Source: Hathewaya histolytica (lineage in GTDB: Bacteria > Bacillota > Clostridia > Clostridiales > Clostridiaceae). Taken from it: 64,000 nucleotides of DNA. The notes below the pieces were generated by a model. The model did not search any database. It was not told the DNA's origin and was given only the letters and a program-made list of their open reading frames with translations. The position numbers and the translations under genes were made by a program. The first letter of the stretch is position 1; each line of letters begins with the position of its first letter. Shown in pieces: positions 7,298-15,097 of this stretch. The DNA is taken from NCBI RefSeq assembly GCF_901482605.1, contig NZ_LR590481.1:2170001-2234000 (forward strand). Direction: 5' to 3'.

Positions 7298-8092
7298 TCA
7301 TAAACTTATATAATGATTTTTAATAAACTTATTAATAAAATACTCCTGACCTTTTCCTGTAATCTTTGGTGTCTTGCTTATGCTTATATGTCCATCACTA
7401 TGAGTTATGGCTGTTTGCTTAACTTCAAATAATCCCAAACTCATACTATACTGAGTTGGCATATTGTAATCACTTCCGGTCCTTCTAACCAAATAACCAT
7501 TATCTCTAAGCCATTTAAAAAGTTTATTTTGTCCCATATCAACACCATTCTGCTTTAAAATCTTTGCAAGCTCTCCAACCAATATTGAAGTCTTGGAAGT
7601 TGATACGGCCTCTGCAAATAATACCTTTGGTTTTTGTTCTTCAAGTTGTTTCTTTTGCTCATGATTTTCTAGCCTTAGATTTTCCACAGTTTTATTCGCA
7701 ATCTCTAAGGCCCTTTTCATTATCATTTCCGGACTATTCCATGCCTTTTCTACCTTTATAAAATATTGTCGTGCCTCTCTACTAAGTTTTTTTGTTTCAT
7801 CATTAGTCCTTGGAGCTACACCTGCCACCATGCAAATTTCCTTTGCACTATCTAAAGTTAGAGCATATTCTATTAAAGTTGCATTATTCCCCTCCCTTTT
7901 AAAAGGGAAGCAAGTAAAGTCTTTATTCTCCTCTGCTCCAATCATTTGAAATTGTTTTTTAATCCAATCAGAAAAATCTTGTTGAACTTTTAGAAATTCA
8001 TATATATCCCTTCCGTTTACTAACACTTCACCAGTTTCATTTTCTTTTAATGGTATAAGCTGCTGATTATTAAACACCTTTAAATTATCCAT
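7298..8092 (-). CDS. Phage antirepressor (AntA/AntB N-domain, KilAC C-domain)
   Basis: The 264-residue protein starts MDNLKVFNNQQ behind GGGGTGAT. Residues about 10-115 match the AntA/AntB antirepressor pattern (VNGRDIYEFL, DWIKKQF, ALTLDSAKEICM, EARQYFI). Residues about 150-255 match the phage antirepressor KilAC domain (LVGELAKIL, NKLFKWLRDNGYL). Such proteins inactivate the phage repressor or other regulators at induction. It is the second gene leftward of the immunity switch, consistent with an early role. Confidence 0.9.
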   Translation of the reverse strand: MDNLKVFNNQQLIPLKENETGEVLVNGRDIYEFLKVQQDFSDWIKKQFQMIGAEENKDFTCFPFKREGNNATLIEYALTLDSAKEICMVAGVAPRTNDETKKLSREARQYFIKVEKAWNSPEMIMKRALEIANKTVENLRLENHEQKKQLEEQKPKVLFAEAVSTSKTSILVGELAKILKQNGVDMGQNKLFKWLRDNGYLVRRTGSDYNMPTQYSMSLGLFEVKQTAITHSDGHISISKTPKITGKGQEYFINKFIKNHYISL

Positions 8093-8124
8093 TTAATCAC
8101 CCCTGTTTAGTTTAAGTTTTTTAC

Positions 8125-8322
8125 CTATGACTTTTTAAATAAATCTTTGAAATTGCACTCTGGGAAAAACTTCTCATGAATTATTAATGCCTCATCATAA
8201 GTAAATGGATATTTGCCAGCTAATTTTAAATTTAAAGTATTATAAGTACGTCCTATTTCTTTTGCAATTAATAGCTTTTTTATTTTTTTTCTGGCAATTT
8301 CCGCTTCTAAATTGTTATACAT
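8125..8322 (-). CDS. Cro-like helix-turn-helix protein
   Basis: This 65-residue protein has a central helix-turn-helix (KKLLIAKEIGRTYNTLNLKLAG) and a C-terminal FFPECNFKDLF segment typical of small phage XRE regulators. It is the first gene of the leftward early operon and diverges from the repressor gene across the operator array, the position of Cro. A GGGGGAT ribosome binding site precedes the ATG. Confidence 0.75.
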   Translation of the reverse strand: MYNNLEAEIARKKIKKLLIAKEIGRTYNTLNLKLAGKYPFTYDEALIIHEKFFPECNFKDLFKKS

Positions 8323-8344
8323 ATGCCTATCCCCCTACTTAACG

Positions 8345-8447
8345 ATATTTCGTTTATGAATTTATATTAAACTATATTTCGTTTAAAGTCAACGATTTTT
8401 TTGGTGTATTTTAAATTATTTTTATTTCTTAGATGATATTTCGTTTA
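8345..8447. promoter_or_regulatory. Immunity operator array, three copies of a 12-bp site
   Basis: ATATTTCGTTTA occurs exactly at 8345-8356, 8374-8385 and 8436-8447, all in one orientation. The first two sit in short dyads (AACGA-TATT-TCGTT and TAAAC-8-GTTTA). They lie between the divergent cro-like and repressor genes, so they are the likely binding sites of one or both regulators. Confidence 0.8.
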
Positions 8448-8510
8448 AAATGATTGAAATTTCATTCTGGATATGGTATTATATAGTAAGGGAAAGGTGG
8501 TGATCTAAAA

Positions 8511-8957
8511 ATGACTAAAACTGAAAAGTTAAAGAGTATTATTTTAAGCAAATATAATAGTATAAGAGAATTTGCAAGAATTGCAGAAATACCAAGCACA
8601 ACATTAACAAGTGCATTAGATAAAGATATCGGTGGTATGGCAGTTGATAGGGTCATTAAGATATGCGATATATTAAATGTAGATATAAAAACCTTTGAAC
8701 CACTAGAAAAAGATAAAAATCATAATGGATTATGTAAAGAAGAAACTACCTTATTATCAAACTTTAATAAACTAAACAAAAAGGGAAAAAAAGAAGCAGC
8801 TAAAAGAGTTGAGGAACTTACAGAAATAAGAAAATATACCTATGAAGAAAAAGACTATTTGATACCATTTGCAGCGCACGATAGGGATGGTAACTTCTCT
8901 AAAGAAGATATTCAACGTGATTTAAATCTAATGGATGATGATAATTTATGGGAATAA
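8511..8957 (+). CDS. Prophage repressor (XRE helix-turn-helix)
   Basis: The 148-residue protein has an N-terminal helix-turn-helix (about residues 15-60, SIREFARIAEIPSTTLTSAL and IKICDILNVDI), typical of CI-like repressors in Clostridium prophages, followed by a helical region and an acidic C-terminus. There is no S24 autoprotease domain. Control by proteolysis would fall to the ImmA/IrrE-like product of the next gene 15 bp downstream. It is transcribed away from the early operon across the operator array. Confidence 0.85.
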   Translation: MTKTEKLKSIILSKYNSIREFARIAEIPSTTLTSALDKDIGGMAVDRVIKICDILNVDIKTFEPLEKDKNHNGLCKEETTLLSNFNKLNKKGKKEAAKRVEELTEIRKYTYEEKDYLIPFAAHDRDGNFSKEDIQRDLNLMDDDNLWE

Positions 8958-8972
8958 TTATGGGGTGATTTG

Positions 8973-9431
8973 GTGAATTATAACGCTTTACTTGAAGAAG
9001 CAATTGAGCTTAACATACAAGTTAAAGAAATAGACTTGAAGACTAAAGATGGCCTATGCAAAGGTAATAGAATAGCTATTAGCAAAAGATTGAAAACAGA
9101 CAAAGAAAGATGTTGTGTATTAGTTGAAGAACTAGGGCATTTTCATAAAACTGTAGGTGACATCACTGATCAATCCAAAATTCAAAATAGAAAACAAGAA
9201 TATATAGCTAGAAAATGGGGCTACGAAAGACTTGTGGGAATTAAAAATATAATTAAAGCCTTCGAAAATGGAGCACATAACTCATTTGATATGGCAGAAT
9301 ATTTAAACATAACCGAAGAATTTCTAAAAGACGCTATATCATATTACAAAGCAAAATACGGTGTATGCTGTGAAATAGACAATTATATAATATACTTTGA
9401 GCCTTGCTTAGGCATAATAAAGATTTTTTAA
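8973..9431 (+). CDS. ImmA/IrrE-like metallopeptidase family protein
   Basis: About 152 residues are encoded from GTG 8973, preferred over TTG 8970 because of the spacing to GGGGTGAT. The core motif is VEELGHFHKTVGDI, the EExGH variant seen in many prophage ImmA relatives in place of HExxH. ImmA of ICEBs1 cleaves the adjacent repressor to start induction. Pairing with the repressor gene supports that role here. The first His of HExxH is Glu, so either zinc binding uses other residues or activity is weak; I cannot tell which. Confidence 0.8.
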   Translation: MNYNALLEEAIELNIQVKEIDLKTKDGLCKGNRIAISKRLKTDKERCCVLVEELGHFHKTVGDITDQSKIQNRKQEYIARKWGYERLVGIKNIIKAFENGAHNSFDMAEYLNITEEFLKDAISYYKAKYGVCCEIDNYIIYFEPCLGIIKIF

Positions 9432-9432
9432 A

Positions 9433-9461
9433 AGCCAGTTACTTAAACTAAGTAACTGGCT
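9433..9461. terminator. Hairpin ending the immunity operon
   Basis: A perfect 13-bp stem (9433-9445 with 9449-9461) has a 3-base loop, 1 bp after the ImmA-like stop. The T run is better on the minus strand, so it may work in both directions. Confidence 0.7.
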
Positions 9462-9716
9462 AAATTATAGTATTGGAGGAAATGATGTTATTTGTGGTTG
9501 TAGATAAAAGAGGAGTAAATAAACTTCCATAAATAATTTAAGACATTTATATGATTACTGTTAATAGAACTTAGGTTTACTCCACTGATAGCTTCTTAAA
9601 ATTTAATATGTGATATGAAATTTTTCATAAAGATTTTTCCAGTTAAATTTAGATTAATACCCAAAAATGCTTTTTGCATCAATTAAATAATCCTTTATTA
9701 TTCTTCTAACTTCTAT
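9462..9716. other. Prophage right flank with no clear gene
   Basis: The only start-like signal is GGAGGAAATG near 9476 with a frame of about 15 codons ending at 9532. A short inverted repeat (GGAGTAAA near 9513, TTTACTCC near 9574) is present. No integrase, tRNA or recognisable attachment site is seen, although this is where an integrase would normally follow the repressor operon. Confidence 0.4.
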
Positions 9717-11516
9717 CTATTCAATAAACAGATATTTAGGTCTACACAGATTAACTAAATCATCTTCTACAACTCCGTTCTCAATACTATTAATATATCT
9801 TTTATATGTATATTCTATTGAATTTAATATTTCTTCAATAGTTAAACTTGGGTTATTCCTCTTATAATGTATTATCAAACCCAAAATATTATTGTTATAT
9901 TGATATAATCTTAGAGTTTTATAGTTAATATTTTTAATATCTCTATTTCCAGAATGTATTAAAATATTTCTACACCTGTAAATTCTAATTAAATCCATTT
10001 CTACCTCTATAGATAGTTTTCTTATTAAATTACTTCTATTTTTTACATCAAATAATAAAGAACCTATTTCAGCTATACCTCTTTTCAAGACATCATTAAA
10101 TTCAAATTCTTTAACTATATTTTCGCCTCTTATACAAACAAAACTTATAAATTTCTCCAAATCATATCTATACTCATCTTCATAAACTCTACAACTTTTT
10201 ATTACTTCTCCAATAATCTCATACGACGAAGATTTATATTGATTTAAACTATTCCAAAATAAATTTATTTTATCTTTTAATACATACAAACAACAAACCT
10301 TGGGAATTATATCTTTAGCTTTTGCTATTATACTATCACCTCTATGAAAAGTTAACATATACTCAAGAACAGACCAAAGATTTATTAATCTATTTTCTTT
10401 AGATTGTTTCTTTTGACCTTTAATTATATTTATGGTCCTTTGAATATTGGGGATTTCATCTATTCCCACCCCTTTAGCATATACTTTATCTCTATAAGAT
10501 ATAAAGTCCTTTATATCTCCTTTTTCTCTTCTTTCCGTTTCATGAAAAATTATATTTTCATCATACATTTCTTTTCTTATTTTTTCATAAACACCATCTG
10601 ATATTTTAACCACTATTTTATCATTTAACATAATATAGCTATCATCACTTAGATAATTTATCATTTGGAAATATGATACTATGGAGTCGATTATTATTTC
10701 TAATCCTTTATAATAATCTTTAGCCTTAATTTTTATACTATAAACATTAATATCCTGTCCATACTGAAGATAATTTTTAGTTTCTTTATCATCTTTAATA
10801 CTAATTAGCGATAATTCACTATAGTTTTCCTTTTTCATTATTAAATTACAACTTAAATATATTTTTTCTTCTAATTTTACCTTACTTTTTATAGTTAAAT
10901 AATACTTAAAATCACTATCTTCTTTAAATAACTGGCAAAACAAATCTATTATCTGATCTACATTATCATGTTCAATTTTACTTAAAAACTTTGAAATATC
11001 CGAATTATACCATTTTTCTAAATATTTTAATGAAAAGCCATCATATAATAACTCACTAATCATAGCTTGGATAATTCCATCTATTTCTTCATAACTACAA
11101 GTATTTTTAATTGCCTCGACTAAATGTCTATATATATTATCATTGTCTATTTTCTTAACTATAGATTTACACTTATTATAAATTTTTATCTCATCAAATT
11201 GATTCAAATTTCCATCTTTAGCATTTCCTAAGTCTTTTATTAAAAAATCTATTTCTTCTTTATATATTTTTTTATTGTAAAAAACACTTTCATTCAAATA
11301 AAATATTATAGCTCCGATTAAATCCTTTTTAGCTTTTATAAGTAATTTATTATCAACATTATGAATTATATCTTCATAAACATTTATATAATCCAATAAC
11401 AATTCTCTTATACTTGGTTGTAACTTTTTTGATAAAATTTTATTTTCATTTGATATATATTTTTTAAAAGCAAAAACAAAATATTTTTTAGCAGATAATT
11501 TTTTTTGTGTATTCAT
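9717..11516 (-). CDS. Large protein with C-terminal HEPN-type RNase motif, putative defence protein
   Basis: This 599-residue protein starts MNTQKKLSAKKYFV behind AGAGGTGAC. I do not recognise the N-terminal 370 residues, which are helical and lysine-rich. The C-terminal third has the pattern of ApeA/HEPN proteins: a helix with LINLWSVLEYML near residue 390, then YRCRNILIHSG near residue 535, giving RN-x3-H (the Rx4-6H RNase motif). Family members are RNA-cutting defence or toxin proteins. It lies next to restriction-modification debris and a TIR gene and diverges from a structured RNA candidate. Codon use is very AT-rich. The domain call is moderate; the specific system is unknown. Confidence 0.6.
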   Translation of the reverse strand: MNTQKKLSAKKYFVFAFKKYISNENKILSKKLQPSIRELLLDYINVYEDIIHNVDNKLLIKAKKDLIGAIIFYLNESVFYNKKIYKEEIDFLIKDLGNAKDGNLNQFDEIKIYNKCKSIVKKIDNDNIYRHLVEAIKNTCSYEEIDGIIQAMISELLYDGFSLKYLEKWYNSDISKFLSKIEHDNVDQIIDLFCQLFKEDSDFKYYLTIKSKVKLEEKIYLSCNLIMKKENYSELSLISIKDDKETKNYLQYGQDINVYSIKIKAKDYYKGLEIIIDSIVSYFQMINYLSDDSYIMLNDKIVVKISDGVYEKIRKEMYDENIIFHETERREKGDIKDFISYRDKVYAKGVGIDEIPNIQRTINIIKGQKKQSKENRLINLWSVLEYMLTFHRGDSIIAKAKDIIPKVCCLYVLKDKINLFWNSLNQYKSSSYEIIGEVIKSCRVYEDEYRYDLEKFISFVCIRGENIVKEFEFNDVLKRGIAEIGSLLFDVKNRSNLIRKLSIEVEMDLIRIYRCRNILIHSGNRDIKNINYKTLRLYQYNNNILGLIIHYKRNNPSLTIEEILNSIEYTYKRYINSIENGVVEDDLVNLCRPKYLFIE

Positions 11517-11558
11517 TTGTCACCTCTAGTTGTTACTTTTCCTTTTTATTACATCTTA

Positions 11559-11587
11559 TTGACAAACATGATATAATATTATATCAT
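11559..11587. promoter_or_regulatory. Palindromic divergent promoter
   Basis: TTGACA (11559-11564) lies 17 bp before TATCAT (11582-11587) on the plus strand. ATGATATAATATTATATCAT (11568-11587) is a perfect 20-bp palindrome that carries TATAAT on both strands, so it could serve the RNA to the right and the HEPN gene to the left, or be an operator. Confidence 0.6.
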
Positions 11588-11593
11588 AATGCA

Positions 11594-11690
11594 TATAGTA
11601 TTATTAGAGAAAAATGAGTGCCTCTCTCGTGAAAATGGGTTACCTTGGTAATTCCCCTCATGACGATTGCACTCTTTATTTGTTTTTATA
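11594..11690 (+). ncRNA. Candidate structured small RNA with terminator
   Basis: Downstream of the palindromic promoter the sequence can fold into a closed multi-stem structure. The outer stem is GAGTGC (11616-11621) with GCACTC (11669-11674). Inside are CGT/ACG, then GGG/CCC, then TTAC-CTTG-GTAA, a CUUG-type tetraloop. A T-rich run follows. No frame is conserved across it. It lies divergent from the HEPN gene. I could not name a family; abiF-type RNAs linked to abortive-infection genes are one class to test. Confidence 0.5.
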
Positions 11691-11793
11691 AAGCTACACT
11701 TTTTATTTCCTTATACTTATTTATACAAATCTCATAATCACCGTCCACTATTTCTTCTTTCCCTATCCAAAACCATTTATCTTCTTCTAGTAT
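11686..11793 (-). pseudogene. C-terminal fragment of a type I DNA methylase (HsdM)
   Basis: A minus-strand frame of about 35 codons, opened just after a stop codon, reads ILEEDKWFWIG... and ends DYEICINKYKEIKSVAL. This is the usual C-terminus of type I restriction N6-adenine methylases (DYDLxxNRYKE pattern). Nothing else of the gene is attached. It overlaps the T run of the RNA candidate. It is a separate remnant from the methylase piece at 12370-12697. Confidence 0.55.
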
Positions 11794-11799
11794 TTAAAA

Positions 11800-12132
11800 C
11801 ATATAATAATTTTTTATAAAGCAAAATCATTAAATTTCTTGCAATGGTTATACAAATTATTGATTATTCATTGTATTTTCTTTCATTTATATTATATTAT
11901 TTTTTGCTATCTTAATTTCAAAAATTATCCTTAACTACCATTGATATTCAAACACATTGATTATTTGAATAAATTTCTTCAATAATATTAATTTATTTAA
12001 CATACAAATAGACTTCTTAACTTTAAATATAGCTTTAACTTAGAAATCATTATTCAGGGACGTAGTCGCTCCTTAATCTCATCTCGAATAAGACGGAATC
12101 ATTAGAGCGAGTAGTCATCGCAGAAAAACCTC
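11800..12132. other. Degenerate spacer with a GC-richer hairpin block
   Basis: No gene is seen. Most is very AT-rich. At 12059-12119 there is a GC-richer block with imperfect inverted arms (TCGCTCCTTAAT and ATTAGAGCGA) and the word GTAGTC on both sides. It lies just after the hsdS remnant. Confidence 0.35.
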
Positions 12133-12381
12133 TTAATTAAACAACTCCCCATTAAATGTCCTTTGCATCAAAGAATTAAAGTTATTCTCTAATGCTTTTA
12201 AACTCTCCTCCATTTCAAATTTCAATTTGTCAACTTGCTTAATGAAGTCTTCAAACTCATTTTGTAATTCAATAGGAGGTACAGCTACATAAAAAATTCT
12301 AAAATCATTCATAGATACCCTAGGCATTTTCGCACCTGCAATTTTCTCACTAATATAACTAACAAAAGATTCACTTCTCAA
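12133..12381 (-). pseudogene. hsdS: C-terminal half of a type I specificity subunit (HsdS)
   Basis: The 82-residue frame matches the end of an HsdS: the close of a target-recognition domain (SYISEKIAGAKMPRVSMND), then VAVPPIELQNEFEDFI and a coiled coil ending LMQRTFNGELF, the conserved dimerising C-terminus. The frame extends upstream a few codons as YLKTILRSES. The first recognition domain and the start are missing. It collides out of frame with the methylase fragment near 12385, so a deletion joined hsdM to hsdS. Confidence 0.75.
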
Positions 12382-12697
12382 GATAGTTTTTAGATAATGA
12401 ATCCATTTGTCTTACATTAGGATTACCTATACTGTGAAGCATTAGGTTCATTAAAGTTATTATAAACATGAATGAGTCAAAGTCAAATCCATATAATATT
12501 TCAGTTTTAAAATGTTTCCATTCTTCACTTCCCATCATGTCCTCAATCTTGTTATACAGATTTCCTTCTTCATCTGTAAATACACTATCAGGGTTTGTAC
12601 ATTTCTCTAATATATATTCTAATTAATTATTAAAAATCCAGCAGTACCACAAGCAGGATTAGATGAACATTGGGATATTTTTATGGTTTTGGACATA
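12370..12697 (-). pseudogene. hsdM: Internal fragment of a type I DNA methylase (HsdM)
   Basis: Two minus-strand frames together spell part of an HsdM. The right piece carries NPACGTAGFLI, the S-adenosylmethionine-binding motif I. After a frameshift near 12620 the other reads LEYILEKCTNPDSVF and then TLMNLMLHSIGNPNV...MDSLSK, the segment that follows motif I. It lacks both ends and the catalytic NPPF motif, then runs into the hsdS remnant in another frame. No hsdR was found. The locus is dead. Confidence 0.7.
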
Positions 12698-13140
12698 ATT
12701 GTAGAGAGAATTGCTTTATTAGTTAATCTCTCTAATATTGTTGTTTATTATATTTTATTGTGTTTTTAATTTTTCTTATTATTAAAACATATTCATGTCA
12801 TTAGCTTGACACGGTATGTCTTAGCTAATTGTAGGAGGGTCACTTGTCGAATAGAGCTAACTAAGTATAAGTATTGTCTATTTTAACAACTGATTATTCA
12901 TTCTTGTATAGCTAAAACCCTCCTTTTAAAAATTCCCTGATAAATTCCTGTAATTAAGATATATACTTTCTCCCAATGAATTTATTCTCTATTAATATAC
13001 ACTAAACTTTTCCCTATTAATTAAAACTACTATTTACTTTTTATAATCTTTGCTATACTTTTTTCTAACAATAATTACTCTCCATGATATATAGTTATAC
13101 TATACTATTATTCTAATTTAATTTGTCGTATTTAATATAG
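12698..13140. other. Intergenic region with hairpins, no gene seen
   Basis: An 8-bp inverted pair, TAGAGAGA (near 12703) and TCTCTCTA (near 12728), could be a weak terminator. A more structured stretch with TAGGAGGGTC near 12833 and its partner ACCCTCC near 12910 follows. No frame longer than about 40 codons looks coding. Confidence 0.3.
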
Positions 13141-14658
13141 CTAATCCACAGTATTCTCTTTGAATTTAGCTCGCTCATACTCCTCTAAAGTTATCCCTAA
13201 TTTCTTCATCCAATAATATCTTTCACCTTCTATTTTAGATATTACTTTATCTAGTTCTTCCATATTTGATTGAATTAAATACTTTTTATTTTTAAATTCT
13301 CTTGATTCATCTAAAGTAACTAATATTATATTCCCTATCAATGCTATATAATTTTGAAACCTTTGCAGATAGTCCTCAAATTCAATACTCTTTGAAATTC
13401 CTATATCCCCATATTTATAACTTATATTATTTATACAATCTTTATATTGTTGACATATATTAAAAAAACCGTTAAATTCTCTATCTTCAAAACCTCCTGA
13501 CATTATGTTGTATATAGATGAGACCTTATCATATAATTTCATATTATTTATAAATAATGATTTATCATCTTTGAATATATTTCTCCTATAATATTCTTCT
13601 TGTTTATAATAAGATTTATTATATTTGAAATTGATATCATCTTTTATCATTTCACCAATTTTCATAGGTCTAAATTTGTTTTCTAATTTAGAACTTATCC
13701 ATTGAGCTTGCACTATCCAATTTGATATTATATAATTTTCTTTATTAGTTGCAACATATATCCATACTACATCATTTTTATAATTATATTTAGCAAACTG
13801 CTCTATGCATATGTTTTCTATATCTTTTAAACCATATTGCTCTTCTAAAATAATTGTTATAGATTTTCTTTTTGCAACTCCTGTTGATATGTCATCAACT
13901 TTTACTATTTTATATTTATATTTTATTCTTTTATCCCTCTTAATATTGTTCTTTAAAACTTTAAAGTTATATTTAAAGTTAGTTTTTAACCTAAAGAAAA
14001 TATTATCGTAATTAAACCATATCCCAAATAAAAAAATAATCGGTAAATATAATATTGATAACATAATTGGTGTTAATATACTTACCAAAGATTTAATTGA
14101 ATTAAGTTCTTTGTAATTTTTTATTGCTAAAGAAAATGACATATATAATATAATAAACCCTGCAATTGCTAAGATATTAGAAATAAATTTATTTACTCCC
14201 CTATATTCTTTTTTCATACTAAATACTGCTTCCAACATAAATAATAAAGTGCACATAGGCAATATTAATAACTCTATTATTAATGAAAATGTAAATGTGG
14301 ATATAATAAACTCCACTAAAATTACAAACTTTATATTTTTACTAATGATTTCTTTAAAATGATTTTTATCTGGTGCTTTTGTTGCTACACTGTAACATAA
14401 TGGAACCCCCGAAAATAATAACCACATGATTACTTCCTTAAATTCAATATATTCTTTTATTTTAAACCTCGTAAATCCAAATAATAAAAATACTGAGTAA
14501 CTCATTATTAATATAAATGGTATTATAATGACTTTAGAAAATAAAATTTCTATTATATTAGCAATAGATTCTCTAGTATTTTTATATTTGAGTATAAAAA
14601 ATAAAAACACTGAAGACCAAATCATAACAGCTATTTCACGTGTCGAAAAAATATCCAA
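13141..14658 (-). CDS. Unknown membrane protein with large cytoplasmic C-terminal domain
   Basis: The 505-residue protein starts at TTG 14658, chosen because TAGGAGAG lies six bases upstream. I do not recognise the family. Residues about 8-225 contain roughly six or seven hydrophobic membrane segments (for example VIIIPFILIMSYSVFLLFGF and IMLSILYLPIIFLFGIWF). Residues about 230-505 are soluble, lysine- and tyrosine-rich. No enzyme motif is evident. It stands alone between restriction debris and the TIR gene with its own upstream region, which shares a 40-bp repeat with the region upstream of the TIR gene. A membrane effector of defence is an inference from context only. Confidence 0.6.
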   Translation of the reverse strand: MDIFSTREIAVMIWSSVFLFFILKYKNTRESIANIIEILFSKVIIIPFILIMSYSVFLLFGFTRFKIKEYIEFKEVIMWLLFSGVPLCYSVATKAPDKNHFKEIISKNIKFVILVEFIISTFTFSLIIELLILPMCTLLFMLEAVFSMKKEYRGVNKFISNILAIAGFIILYMSFSLAIKNYKELNSIKSLVSILTPIMLSILYLPIIFLFGIWFNYDNIFFRLKTNFKYNFKVLKNNIKRDKRIKYKYKIVKVDDISTGVAKRKSITIILEEQYGLKDIENICIEQFAKYNYKNDVVWIYVATNKENYIISNWIVQAQWISSKLENKFRPMKIGEMIKDDINFKYNKSYYKQEEYYRRNIFKDDKSLFINNMKLYDKVSSIYNIMSGGFEDREFNGFFNICQQYKDCINNISYKYGDIGISKSIEFEDYLQRFQNYIALIGNIILVTLDESREFKNKKYLIQSNMEELDKVISKIEGERYYWMKKLGITLEEYERAKFKENTVD

Positions 14659-15097
14659 TTAATACTCTCCTACCTTATTAATAGTTTCAATTAAAATAGA
14701 ACTTCTAATGCATTGACTTACCTATATTTCATGCTTATGTCATTATTATAGCACATCACTAACAAGCTAGGTCAGAGAAAAATCAGGAGTTTTGTTTATT
14801 ATTTAGACTATTTTTATGGCTTTATCTATACATTTATAAGGGATTGACTTGTTGACCAATCCTACTTGACGCCATTGTTATCAATGTTTTGTTGTATTAG
14901 TATTTTCATTCATTATTTGGAGAAATTCGTGTCATTAACTTAGCAGAAGGGATTTTTTTAAGTTGTATTAAAATATAATGTATTTACTTGCATATATAGT
15001 ATTCCAGTATTAATTCTTCGTAAATTCCTTTAAATTCACAAGTCTTTCATTAATTTTAATGTACTAAATAAGCATCTATTAAAAAATTAATCAAAGA
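14659..15097. other. Intergenic region with a dispersed 40-bp repeat
   Basis: No gene is seen. 14711-14750 matches 16340-16379 at 36 of 40 bases. On the minus strand the copy ends in TATAATAATG, so it overlaps a possible -10 region for the membrane-protein gene. The rest is AT-rich and featureless. Confidence 0.45.

Noticed and set aside
8323-8510. Operator array as a CRISPR or iteron origin
   Set aside because: Three 12-bp sites with unequal spacing between divergent regulators fit a repressor operator better.
8462-8656. Minus-strand frame over the repressor start
   Set aside because: It overlaps the operator region and the repressor N-terminus and has no ribosome binding site.
9717-11516. 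AbiF/AbiD (Abi_2) family for the HEPN protein
   Set aside because: The protein is much longer than Abi_2 proteins and the RNILIHSG context differs; only the RNase motif type is shared.
13805-14011. Plus-strand frame within the unknown membrane protein gene
   Set aside because: Antisense shadow of a hydrophobic AT-rich gene.
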